From Wurfbainia villosa (taxonomy: Eukaryota > Streptophyta > Magnoliopsida > Zingiberales > Zingiberaceae), in assembly GCA_025175895.1 (NCBI GenBank), contig JAKLTH010000222.1:1550001-1614000 (forward strand): a stretch of DNA of 64,000 bases, in the 5' to 3' direction. Position numbers and translations under genes: made by a program. The notes beneath the pieces were generated by a model. It had not been told where the DNA came from, did not search any database, and worked only from the letters and a program-made list of their open reading frames with translations. Below are positions 21,667 to 32,994 of the stretch, piece after piece (positions within the stretch are counted from its first letter, which is position 1; each line of letters begins with the position of its first letter).

Positions 21667-24034
21667 TGTCACTCAGAAGGAGACCCGCCGCAGCGAAAAT
21701 CCGTGACATCTCCAGACGGTGACAATCCAAATTTTTCATACAAGGCCTACACGGCCACTATACATCGGTCAACACGACCGAAATCCAAACTCACACGCAG
21801 TTATATAATTTGGCCTCAGGCCATCATCCAAAATAAATGACAAACAGTCTAAAATAAATAGACTTACCCCTTCTGCCATCTGAGCAGGAATACTCAACAA
21901 AATCCAATCAAACCAAAATCCGAATAAGGTCCATAAGGACACCAAAACCAAATACAAAATCAATCTCCAACCTATACATGTCCTCTAACCAAAATATCCA
22001 AATACCGTAAAAACAAATATCCGAATCAAAACTTTACGAGTAGGGGTCCTGCGACTCTCCGACACTTAAATCCTGAAATAGATATAAACTAACGGGGTGA
22101 GTTCAAATAACTCTGCGGGTATAGTAGATATACAAAATCAGGTATAGCTAACAATAAAAATATCATGCCAGTACAGTCTCACATAAATAGGGTATGCAAG
22201 CAAGAAATACAAAATCGATCAGACTTACGAATCTCCTACTCGATATAGGAGCGTGTGCGACTAAATGTCTGATCGACCGTATATAAACATGTATCCTGTA
22301 TGCATGACAATCATATGCACATCCAAGGCATCAATAAAAATGCAGCAAACACAATACAAATGCAATCCGTGCAAAGTGCATGCCGTGCAAATGACATGGT
22401 CACCCCTGACGCCAGTCAGCCGCCTCACACGCAATGGTGAAGCCGAGTGGGTAGGGCTATGACAACTGTGCACTCTGCCATCATCGCTCGAGTGGCCGAG
22501 TGGGCGAGGATCTTTGTCAGTACACCTATCCTCCTCCCGCCCAAACGTATGAGTGGAGCTAAGCTCTCATCTCGGGTCATGTAGGAGGAGGGATCCTCGC
22601 CTGCTACCATGCCTCATCGCTACCCATGAGCGGTCCCAGAACTCGACAGAGCTGCACACACCCTCCGATGTACCACTAACCCACGAGTGGCGGTGTGCGA
22701 GCCATATAACTAGTCGGGCTCAAATAATGGAACCGTTCGTAGCATGCAATCATGCAAAAATGGTGCATGATATTAAAGCATGTAAATCCTACTCATAATA
22801 TACCTATCCGAATGATATGTACAACCAATATGTACATATCCCTAATCCATGTACCATGATCCAAATCAAACAGGGAAATAAAAATCATATCCTATCACAT
22901 GCATGTATCTAGTAGGCACCAAAAACATATCAGGCATATAAACATGAACAAGTTATTGTAAGCTATCCTACTAGCATATCAATTTGACTTAATCTAAACG
23001 TTAAGTCAAAATACCCGCCTGAATATATATCCGCAAGAAGAACCGAATCGTCACGACTGGGGACTGCCTGGATCAAACTCATATAAGCGTAATTATAGTC
23101 AAGCACAAAATATACAATTCAACAACAAATCGAATAATTAATCGATTTCCTTTATATCCCAATTAAACCCAAATCTCATATCCTCCAAACATCATACAAA
23201 TCAACCGATCAACACCCGAATCAACCCAAACCGACCAATCAAGTCACCCGCCCTAGGAATTCCATCCACAGCCGATACATCCAACCCTAACCACACGACA
23301 CCCTCCAAATCAAACCCTTACAACCTCTCCCACAGCCGCCCCCAATTCCTTCCTGTTCGCCGGAAAAACCAATATCACTGCCCAAATCCAAATCCACTGT
23401 CAATCTCAGAAAAATACCGCAGGGGTTAAACAAAAACAAGGTTGACCCCTTTACCTACTCCGGCGACCACCGGCGAGAAGGGCAGAGGCGGCGGCGGTGG
23501 TCAGGGTGAGCGCGACGGGGAGAAGCGATGGCGAAGGCAGCCGGTGGCGGCAACTCAGCCCGGCCAGAAGCGTCGGGCGGCGAAGGAAGAGAAGAGCGTC
23601 GCCGGCGCGCTAGTCGCCGGCCGCGGCGTGGTAGTCGTGAACGCACCAACGGTGCTTGGTGGCGACTTCGAGGAAGAAAAGCTCGCCACGGCGAGGAAGA
23701 GAGGTTAAGGCGTCGAGTCACGCGTGAGAAGAGAACCGTCGGGCGGCGAAGAAACTGTCGAAGGGGAAACTAGGTCGCGGCGCGGCGGGGAAAAGAAGAA
23801 ATAGAAAAAGAAAATAAAAATTAGGTTTTCCATCTCGTATTTATCCCCTTTTAAATAGACCCCTCTAAAGCCCGTTACTTTATCCCCGTAAAACTCTCGT
23901 ACAGAGTCCGTTTAAATCCAGAAAAATTCCGGAAAAATTCCTAAAATTCCCTAAAAATCCCGAAAAATTTCCAGGATTATTTCCTCAATTATCTGGCCAT
24001 TTAATTTATATGCTAAATTTTCCAGTATTTAACA
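21667..24034 (-). repeat. 5' LTR of element A
   Basis: Bounded on the left by spacer and primer site, on the right by TCTAG (24035-24039). It is 2368 bp against 2257 bp for the partner; part of the difference is a block of roughly 115 bp present at about 22540-22650 and absent near 15040. The GC-rich part at 23460-23800 opens long frames on both strands that are not genes. Confidence 0.88.
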
Positions 24035-24039
24035 TCTAG

Positions 24040-24369
24040 AGCATGTTGCATACTTTTCATCTGCAGTGTTAATTCTTCCTGATGAAGTATACAGGTTTCT
24101 CGTGGAGATAGAGGGGATGAAAGGGAAAGAAGAGGAAAGGAAGTTGGCACACATTCTGAGGAAATGGTAGAAGAAACTGTAACACAATAATAGACAGATT
24201 CTGTAAAAAGTGAAAGAGAAACTTTTGAAACTGAGGGAATAGGATTGGTGAAAGGAAAAGCAGAAGAGTTTATGGATATTTTCTCTGATACAGAGGTAGG
24301 CATTAGTGGGGATAAACACAGAGGCAGGGGAGGAGAGCAGAAAGAGGAGGGGACATTAGTGAAGATATC
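24040..24369 (-). pseudogene. Antisense ORF of the Tat element, middle piece
   Basis: A continuous minus-strand frame, rich in Ser, Pro and Thr, ends in a Gln/Leu/Met stretch with LHQEELTLQMKSMQHAL. It is flanked by the target sites of two insertions: ATATC of element B on the right, TCTAG of element A on the left. Skipping element B joins this frame without a shift to the frame at 29549-29904. Skipping element A joins it to the piece ending at 13607, again in phase across the TCTAG. Confidence 0.55.
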
Positions 24370-24542
24370 TATTATTTCATAAAAAAAAAGAGTACAACTT
24401 ATTACATAGAAGACACACTATTTATATACAAAGTTAGGGTATATTCAACGGAATAAATCAAACTTTATCCTAGAAAATAATTATCCCTACCAATATTTAG
24501 AGATAACAAATTATCCCTAGTCATATTTATAATATTCTAACA
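24370..24542 (-). repeat. 3' LTR of element B
   Basis: 173 bp, ending AATATTCTAACA on +, next to CATTCCCCTCAAGCTG (polypurine tract on the minus strand). Confidence 0.85.
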
Positions 24543-24548
24543 TTCCCC

Positions 24549-27500
24549 TCAAGCTGAAGAATATAAATTATATGCACCCATCTTGTTACATATATAGTCA
24601 ATTCGGGGACCTCTCAGTGACTTAGTAAATATATCTGCTAGCTGATCATGTGAGTTAACAAAACTAGTAGATATTTCTCTAGATATGACTTTCTCTTCAA
24701 TAAAGTGACAGTCAACTTCAATATGTTTTGTCCTCTCGTGAAAAACTGAATTTGAGGCGATATGCATGGCGACCTAGTTATCACATATAAGTGTCATTTA
24801 TGTAACATCTCCAAACCTTAGCACCTGAAGTAACTGTTTGAGTCATATAAACTCTTGACTGACTATGGCCATAGCTCGATACTCTGCCTCTACATTGAAT
24901 CTTGCCACAACATTTTACTTTTTGCTTTTCCAAGAAATAAGATTACCTCCAATAAATATACAAAAACCAGAAGTAGATCTCCTATCAATGGGAGATCCTG
25001 TCCAATCTGCATCAGAATACCCTATGACTCGAGTATGTCCTTTGTCTTCGTACAAAAGATCCTTTCCTGGAGCACCTCTGATATATCGAACAATGTGAAT
25101 CATAACATTCCAATGTTCTTGCATGGAGAGTTGAGAAACTGACTTACTACACTTACTGCAAATGAGATATTTGAACGAGTAATAGTAAGGTAACTTAGTC
25201 TCCCTACTAATCGCTTGTATCGTTCAGAATCGGATAGAGACTCCTTCTGATTTGGCAGGAGCTTGATATTAGAATCCATAGGGTTGTCAACTGTCTTTGA
25301 GTTTAACATTCTTGTTTCTTCTAGAATATTCATTGTATACTTCCTTTGGAATATAATGATCCCATTTCTGGACTGTGCTACTTCTATTCCCAAGAAATAT
25401 TTAAGTCTGCCAAGATCCTTTGTCTGAAAATGTTTGAAAATATGTTGTTTTACCTGTGAGATCTCGAGATGATCACTACCTGTGATGACAATATCATCAA
25501 CATAAATCACTAAGTAGATGCAACCTGTAGATGAGTGACGATAAAAGACAGAATTGTCAGTCACTCTCCGAGACATGTCAAACTGTTGAATTACAATACT
25601 GAATCTACCGAACCATGCTTTGGGTGACTGCTTGAGACCATATAAAGATCTTCGCAAGTGGCACACAAGGCCAGAAGACTTCTCCTAAGCAACAAAATAC
25701 GAAGGTTGCTTCATGTAGACTTCTTCAAGCAGGTCACCATGTAAGAACGCATTCTTGATGTCTAACTGATAAAGAGGTCAGTGTTGAAGCGCGACAATGG
25801 ACATGAATAAGCATATAGAAGACATCTTGGCAACAGGAGAAAAAGTGTCACCATAATCCAATCCGAAGATCTGAGTATAACCTTTAGCAATGAGACGTGC
25901 CTAAGTCGATCAACCGTTCCATCTGGACTGACCTTCATCGTATATAGCCATCGACAACCAACAACTGACTTTCTTGGTCGTAGAGGAACAAGGTCCCAAA
26001 TCCCACAGCTCCGTAAGACACTTATTTTGTCCAACATAGCATGTTTCCATCCTGGATGGGCAAATGCATCTCCTGCAGTCTTCGGAAGAGAAACAGACGA
26101 CAAGGAGGAAAGACAAGAATAATAGGACGGAGAAAGATGATGGTAACTCAAAGAAATATAATGAGGAGAAGGATTACGAGTGGAACGTATACCTTTCTGA
26201 AGTGCAATGGGAATATCAGAGTCAGAAGACTGGACATGAGGAAGGAACAGAGGACCTGGCTCGAGAGATGATTCCATGGCAGAGTCATTGTTGGGCGGAA
26301 GCAAAGCAGGAAGAGGACAGCGCTGATAAACCTGTAACGGAGGAGGAATTGGAGTTGGGGGTGATAGAGAATCCTCCGGAGGATAAAAGACTTGTACAGG
26401 CATAGAAGGATGAAATTCGGACGATGACTCGGAAGACCCAAAGAAAGGAATCGAATCAAAGAACGTGACATCAGCAGAGATGAAATACCGACGGAGAGTA
26501 GGAGAATAACACTTGTACCCTTTTTGAGATTGTGGGTACCCAAGGAAAATACATTTATGCGATCGAGGAGAGAGTTTATCAATGTCATGATCAAAAGCAT
26601 GAGCAAAACATGTAGAACCAAAGACCCTAGGTGATAAAGAATGAAGGGACTGATCCGGATAAAGTACATGATGAGGTATTTGACCCTGCAAAGTAGATGA
26701 AGGCGTGCGATTGATGTGATAACATGCAGTAAGTATGACGTCGCCCCAAAAACGAAGTGGAACGTGAGAGTGGAGGAAAAGAGTTCGGGTGGTCTCGAGA
26801 AGATGGTGATTCTTGCGTTCTGCAACTCTATTCTGTTGGGGGGTATGAGGATAAGACGTCCGATGTAACACGCCGTGAGACGCTAAGAAGGTCTGAAACG
26901 GAGTAGATAGATATTCATATACATTATCACTTTGCAAGGATCGAAGAGAGATACCAAATTGTGTTTTGACTTCATTAAAAAAAGATTGAAAAATAAAAAA
27001 TAATTCTGAACGATTCTTCATCAGATATAACCAAGTACAACGAAAAAAATCGTCTATAAAAGTAACAAAATATCGTGATCCCAATATAGAAGAAACACGA
27101 CTCGAACCCCAAACATCCGAATGAACCAGAGCAAAGGGGGGCGTAGTCCGACTTACAATACGAGGAGAAAACGAACTACGAACATGTTTTTCTAAATGAC
27201 ATGACTCATAAGACAAAGACTAGGATGTAATTATTTTAACTTATCAAGCCCAGGATATCCCAATTGAGCATGAATAACAAGTAGAGATACCGCCGCCGCA
27301 CCAACCAGAGAGTTTTGGTGAAGTCGATATAGGCCATGAGACTTACATCCGAAGCCAATCATCCTCCCCATACTCCGGTCTTGTAATGAAATAGAAGATT
27401 TAGTAAATGAGATGACACAATCAAGAGACCGGATAAGCTGACTTATTGATAACAAATTAAAGGGAGCTCCGGGAACATAAAGAACATTATGAATGGGAAG

Positions 27501-27739
27501 AGATGGAGAAGGATGAACAACCCCAACACCTTGGGATTGAGTTTGAGAACCATTTGCCATGGTGACAAAGGGTAAATAACCAGAAGTAGATAGTGAGGAA
27601 AAAAGAGATCTATTACCAGTGATATGATCAATGGCCCCAGAGTCAAGTACCCAAAGATCCGAAGAGCGAGATATGCCAGCAAAGGAATTATCAGCTTGTG
27701 TAACGGTAGCAGAGGGATTAGAATCCCATCGATCCTCAT
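24549..27739 (-). pseudogene. Element B pol: protease-integrase-RT-RNase H, broken
   Basis: Minus-strand pieces in order: protease side and GAG-pre-integrase with IHNVLYVPGAPFNLLSISQL (27231-27739); integrase core with ALVHSDVWG, YFVTFIDDF and TPQQNRVAERKNHHLLET, followed by FLGYPQSQKGYKCY (25762-27216); RT with CHLRRSLYGLKQSPKAWFG, LVIYVDDIVITGSD and LGIEVAQS (25100-25666); and RNase H ending HIEVDCHFIEEKVI and QLADIFTKSL (24549-25124). The RT YVDD is kept. Stops and frameshifts separate the blocks, for example between integrase and RT near 25750-25920. Confidence 0.85.
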
Positions 27740-27869
27740 ACCATTTCAGAAAGTCATCATAGGAAGGCTATGGAGTTGGATCCGGTGTTGACTGTGAAGT
27801 AGAAGCTGAAGAAATGACATAACTCTGGGCGATCTGAGCAGCACGAGGAGGTTGACCATGGAAACTTCA

Positions 27870-28564
27870 ACATTTATCAATCGTGTGTCCTGGTCGGTGA
27901 CAATGATCACACTAAGGACGTCCTTTGCCACTCTTACGAGGTGGAGGTCTGTTGTTGTTTTGAGAGACCAAAGCTGAAGAGTCAACAAGAATGAAGGATG
28001 ACAACGTCAAGACTTTGATAGAGACACGAAGGAGAGTCGCCCAGGTAGAGTCCATGGTGGCCCCTATAGGGCTGCTCAGGATCTGATCACGAATATGAGA
28101 GTAATCTGTGAGCAAACCATATAAGGCCAGAGACATAAAAAATTTCTTTCGATTTTCAAGCTCTGCAACAGGAGTGGCCGCGGGTGGGAGCAGGTCATTG
28201 AATTCACACAGAAGACTAGAGACTGATCCCAGATAAGTCGACATAGAATTCTTAATCTGATGGGCATTAAGGATGGTCATGAGGTCTTCACAAACTTGAT
28301 AGAGTCGTCGAAAAGTGTTCGTAAAAAGTTGTTGAGCCTGTGTCCAAACGTCTTTACAGGTCTTATGAGTCCGGAAGACATCCCTGAGAGATGGATGGAT
28401 GGTGGCTCGGATAATGCAACACAACTGAGCATCAACCTTTTTCCATAAAGGATTATTGGCGACTTGAATATCCTCTTCAGTTGGATGAGATGTGTTTTAT
28501 AATCCTGTCCAACAAGCCAAAGCTCAATGTGAGAGGCCCAAGAGGAGTAGTTCTTACCATCCAA
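27870..28564 (-). pseudogene. Element B gag, broken
   Basis: It begins MDGKNYSSWASHIELWLVGQ at 28564, a copia UBN2/gag-like start, and continues after a frameshift with DVWTQAQQLFTNTF and EFNDLLPPAATPVAELENR (27912-28424). The CCHC knuckle CDHCHRPGHTIDKC follows at about 27870-27905, next to a TGA where Trp is expected. Upstream, 28565-29354 is the element's untranslated leader; the frames in it are not recognisable. Confidence 0.75.
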
Positions 28565-29354
28565 GAGCTCATATGAGAGTGGTGTCGTGACATGGTTGGT
28601 AAAAATTGGAAAATCCGACTTGAAATGAAGCAGTGTTGATTAGATGAGAATGGGCCGATGCGAAGGAAGGCTGTCGAAAGAAGCTACGGATGGTATCGTG
28701 TCTCTGTTCACGAGGAAAGCAAGGGAGAATGCGATGGTGTCGCTCCGGTGCGAAGCGGCTTCTTGGGAGGAGGTTCTGTGGAGATCTGGCGAGTGCGATA
28801 ATGCGATGGTACACGAGGTGGGCAATCAATGAGACCGCTGGGCAGAAGTTGACGGCAGAGACTAAGCGGTTGTTCTTGCAGTTGTTCCTCGCTTATGCGA
28901 TTGCTAACGAAGTAGTGGCAGAACAGAGGCAGAGACTACTGAGCGAAGCGGCGATTGATATTGGGAGAAAAGATGAAACTCGACACTGCCTCTTCTTCCT
29001 TAACTTAATCCCAAGAAAGCGAAGGTTGCGGAACGCGCCTTGGAGCAGATCGTATTTGTGATAGAGGTGACCAAAGCGAAGAAGCGGCCAGTAGTTTGAT
29101 GTCGCGGACGAGGCAATGCTGCTCTGCTAGAAGCTGACGAAAGCGGCGGGAGGTGATCTGAAGAGTCGCATCGTGAGAAGGCATCCGTGAAGAGGAAGGC
29201 GATCGCGTCCGTGAGAAGCGAGGATGTTGCGGAAGAGGTTGCGATTACGAGAAGGCAGCACGCGAGGAATCACACTGGAGAGTAGGTGGTCCCCGAGGAA
29301 GAAAGAAGTCGCGAAGGGTTGATGCGGCTCGGAAACTCTATGACTCTGATACCA

Positions 29355-29548
29355 TGTTATTTCATAAAAAAAAGAGTACAACTCATTACATGGAAGACAC
29401 CCTATTTATATACAAAGTTAGAGTCTATTCAACGGAATAAATCAACCCTATCCTAAGAATAAATTAAACTCTATCCTAGAAAATAATTATCCCTACCAAT
29501 ATTTAGGGATAATAAATTATCCCTAGTTATATTTATAATATTCTAACA
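29355..29548 (-). repeat. 5' LTR of element B
   Basis: 194 bp between the primer site and the ATATC target duplication. It carries a partial internal duplication (CCTATCCTAAGAATAAATTAAACT) that the partner lacks. Confidence 0.88.
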
Positions 29549-29904
29549 ATATCAATGAGGGAGAGGAAAAGGTTACTAAGAAGGGGGGGAAGGGTAAGCG
29601 GAAGTAGGTCAACTGCAGGGGAGGTTATTACTGGTAGAAGAGGAGGAGGAGAGAGGTTAGGGTTTTGTGAACAAGTTGATTCCTCCGATTAAATGGTGAA
29701 AGCAATATCTGACAAATCAAGGGGATTTGAAAGAGGCGTTGGAGAAGGGATAAAGGGGTCAAGAGCAGGAAGAGAAGTGTCTGAAGAAGAGGCGTCAGTC
29801 GTTGAAGAAGGTGTGGGAAGAGAAGAATCGAGAAGTACCTGAGATCTCCTAGCCCGTTTCTTCTGAAGCCTTTGGCGAATGACTTCTAACATACCTGCTT
29901 GCAT
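29549..29904 (-). pseudogene. Antisense ORF of the Tat element, N-terminal piece
   Basis: The minus-strand frame starts MQAGMLEVIRQRLQKKRARR at 29904: a basic amphipathic start, then a Ser/Pro/Thr-rich stretch to DLSDIAFTI, one TAA, and the same frame on to 29549. It runs in phase into 24369 once element B is removed. The Ser/Pro-rich start and coiled-coil end suggest a non-enzymatic protein. I do not recognise a domain. Confidence 0.5.
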
Positions 29905-30149
29905 TTTCGTAAAAAGATGGAGCGATGGTGGTTGTAAAAGAAGAGAAGTAAGGGCGGCGAGGGGGAGTAGCGACGGTGAGGGATAAGAAGGTACGGGAGA
30001 ACTTGAGGTGGACGAAGGAGAAGTCCCTTGTAACCCTATAAAAGGTATATTAAAACAGTTGATAGTTCGCAGGGAAATTCGTAAGGGCCCTAGTTATGTG
30101 ATAATGTTGGACCGGTAATGAGGTGGACCCAAGATCAAAATGGCATCAT

Positions 30150-30625
30150 TATGAAGAACAATGAAGTTTCTTTTTACAGGCGGGCGAGGTGATTTGTAAA
30201 CCTTCAGATTGGGTCTACATTCCTACACAACTCGACACTTACCAAAGCTACAATTCCCCTGCGGTGGTGGATGGGAAGAGTCAGATTTAAATTAGAACTC
30301 ACTATGAAGAATGGTGGAGTTTCTTTCTATGGTCGACCAAGGTGATTTGCAAGCCCTCGGATTGGGTCTACATTCCTACACAGTTCGACGTTTGCTGAAG
30401 CTACAACCCTCCTGTGGTGGTGGATGAGAGGAGTTGGATTAAAGTTAGAATTCATTACGAAGAACGACGAAGTTTCTTTTTATAGCCAACCAAGGTGATT
30501 TGCAAGCCCTCGGATTGGGTCTACATTCCTACACAGCTCAGCGTTTGCCGAAGTTACAATCCCCCTACCGTGGTGGATGAGAGGAGTTGGGTTTAGTTAG
30601 AATTCACAATGAAGAATGACAGAGT
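30150..30625 (+). repeat. 153-bp tandem repeat, three units
   Basis: ATTGGGTCTACATTCCTACA occurs at 30208, 30361 and 30514, a constant step of 153 bp, with each unit also holding AAGGTGATTTGCAAGCC and GGTGGTGGATGAGAGGAG. A partial fourth unit starts at about 30600. The period is 51 codons, but each frame has a stop, so coding is doubtful. Tandem arrays are typical of the 3' untranslated part of Tat/Ogre elements, which fits the context. 29905-30150 holds nothing I recognise. Confidence 0.8.
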
Positions 30626-31092
30626 CTTTTTCTACAGCAACACAGAATCAGAGTGAAAAAAAAAACATCATAATGGGGATCAGATAAATAAATACACCAA
30701 ATAAGTATTGACATAGAATGATCTTTCAGTCTTTCCCTCTATGCAAGGATTTTGGATTTCAGTCTCATCAAATTCAACCTTTGAATGGAGCTTAGTTTTA
30801 TTAGAATGGTAAAACAAGTTGTTGTTGGAATTACCTTATTAATGTTTAAAGTTCAGAAAGTATTTTGAATTCATTTCCTAAAATAAAATGGTTCATTGAC
30901 CAACTCCTGCTCAATTAGGGAAGTTAAACCACATCTACGCCAGTATATCCTCACAATTCGATCTAAAAAAATAGGATGTCAAGAATAGCAAAGACAGCAT
31001 AATCTGAGAAATGAGATCTTTAATCTTATCCGGATTCTCTTTAAAACATTGCAACCAAGATGTACACATGATGCATCAAGGAAGAATTGCAA
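30626..31092. other. Unassigned DNA left of element C
   Basis: No gene or repeat is recognised. It ends at the target site TAGAG (31093-31097) and was contiguous with 47664 before element C inserted. Confidence 0.5.
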
Positions 31093-31097
31093 TAGAG

Positions 31098-31557
31098 TGT
31101 TGGGCGTAAAGCATCGTTTAGGCATTTTATACAAATTATAAGCGATTAAAACAACAATAATTAAACACCTATAGTGGGTTCGTCGAATTCGCCGGAAATT
31201 ACAATTTCGTCGCCGGAATCTCACCGTCTGAGAAGTAATCACAATGTGGAAAGCTTCTCCTCGTTCACGAACCAAATTCACCGCGCCTTGGACGTTTCCT
31301 ACGATCTCTACTCGTTTTGGCAGCCTCTTGGCGTCCTTGCGTCTTCTCCGACAGAGCAACCTCTCTCTCCCTCTTCTCAGTCTCTTAGAGCCCTCTTGCT
31401 CTGCCTCCTCTCGCTCTCTCTCGAAAGCCACCAGCAACCATCCCTTGGACGCACTCCTTCCCTTTTAAAGGGAAGGAAATGCACGCATGGCTTCAAGCCG
31501 TGCGTGCTTGAGGCGGTTCCACGAACTGCCTCTGTGCAGTTCGTGGAACTGCCCACA
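31098..31557 (-). repeat. 3' LTR of element C
   Basis: 460 bp, closely matching 47199-47658 with scattered substitutions. The first-strand frames opened here are not genes. Confidence 0.9.
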
Positions 31558-31574
31558 TCTCTCACTCGTCCAAG

Positions 31575-31800
31575 GTATATCACATAGACAAAATGATCAC
31601 ACAGACCATTTTAGAAGAGGTGTTTAGTCACATAGACTAAATGATCACACAGACCATTTTAGAAGAGGTGTTTAAGTTACATAGACTAAATGATCACATA
31701 GATCATTTCGGAGAAGTATTCAGTCACATAGACTAAATCGAAGCAACATCTATTGTCCCAAAAGACTAATAAAACAGAGATTAATAGTCACAAAGACTAA
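31575..31800. repeat. Short tandem repeats in the 3' non-coding part of element C
   Basis: CACATAGACTAAATGATCACA and CAGACCATTTTAGAAGAGGT recur with variation about four times. Related CACATAGTCATT or TCATTCTC motifs continue to about 32100. No coding potential is seen. Confidence 0.6.
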
Positions 31801-32994
31801 ATGAAACATCCAATTCATACTTCAGAAAATGGATCGTGCGACAGCAAGCACATTGAGCATTCATATGCTAAGAAAGTTGTTACACTTTACATAGCTGCTC
31901 ATAGAGCGATCAATGCTAAGAGAAGCTGTTACGCCTAACTTAGCCGCTCTCCGAATGATACATAATCATTCTCCTAATGACACATAGTCATTCTCTAGGA
32001 GGTACAAAACCATTATTTAATGGCACATAGCCACTTTCCAAGTGACACGTAGTCGTTCTCCAGGTGATGCAAAATCATATTCCTAGTGGTACCTAACCGT
32101 TTACCTGGAAACATCCATGTCTTGCTTTTTACCCAGATTAAATAATCTCATTTACATCAATATGAACATCTCTAATCCCTTATATTGACCGTCATGTCAA
32201 GAGCATATTCCATATTCTAATTATTCACGATCATTTCCATACACAACAGAAATGGGTCGACCAGTGAATAATTCTCATAAGATGTAAATCTATTTAATCT
32301 TCCTTTTTAGTGTGAATCTATTCATTTGAACCAGTCACTTTCCTAGACATGTTCCATAGACCGAATCATCCATAGTCAATAGGTTTACATGCTAAAGTAG
32401 CAGACCCTGATCAAAACTTCAAGTAGACACCTAAATAGTCACAAAGGGCAAAAACTGAGATTAACATATAATCTCAAAGGGCTCACATAGTAGAAGGGAT
32501 CCATTCTCCTACTACCCTTATTGTCGTCTTAGACATGTGGTATGAATCACATGTTACGATGTTGTCCTCTTTACCAATAAAGAGCGCATGTTTCCCTCAA
32601 TTAACATCGCAGATTTCGATCTAGACATTCCCAATGTCAATCCAATTCAACACATGAATCCGAATTGACATATGAATTCTAATCGCTCAAAAGCAGTATA
32701 GTAAATGGTGGGTTCATTTACTTCGATCATTTACCACAAAATGATCTTATCTTGATACAAATATCAAGACGACCCTAACTTATAGGAATGTAACAAATGA
32801 CCTATAAGCATCGGTCTTACCTTTATTCATACACAACAAATAGAGATGATTATCCATGTGAGAGGACCAATCACTACCTGCCAACATGCTTATCGAGATC
32901 TTATCACTAGAATGTAACATAAAATGCACTGAATAGATTATGGTTGACATTTCAAACAATCAAATCATAATATTCAATTGTCATTACAAAACTG

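Larger units (their letters stand above)
13613..24034 (-). mobile_element. Element A: Tekay-like Ty3/gypsy LTR retrotransposon
   Basis: A chromovirus-type element on the minus strand, with gag, pol and a C-terminal chromodomain order. LTRs are at 21667-24034 (5') and 14199-16455 (3'), starting TGTTAAATACTG and ending GTGACA. The primer binding site, TGGTATCAGAGCGCC on the minus strand (about 21645-21659), matches initiator tRNA-Met. The polypurine tract is AGTGGGGGAGAA (16456-16467). TCTAG at 24035-24039 matches TCTAG at 13608-13612, a likely target duplication. The problem is 586 bp of SINE-like DNA between the left TCTAG and the LTR. The coding region is broken many times, so the element is not autonomous. 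Confidence 0.8.
24370..29548 (-). mobile_element. Element B: Ty1/copia retrotransposon, Ale/Retrofit-like
   Basis: LTRs are at 29355-29548 (5') and 24370-24542 (3'), starting TGTTAGAATATTATAAATATAAC. The target duplication ATATC is exact (24365-24369 and 29549-29553). The primer site TGGTATCAGAGTCA lies against the 5' LTR (about 29341-29354) and the polypurine tract GCTTGAGGGGAA lies beside the 3' LTR. The left LTR begins TA instead of TG and the right LTR has an extra block of about 20 bp. Short LTRs and the gag-INT-RT order fit the Ale lineage, an assignment made from memory. It inserted into the antisense frame of the Tat remnant. Confidence 0.88.

Noticed and set aside
31575..32100. CRISPR-like short repeats
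   Set aside because: Repeats vary, spacing is irregular, and they are in the 3' non-coding part of a plant copia element.
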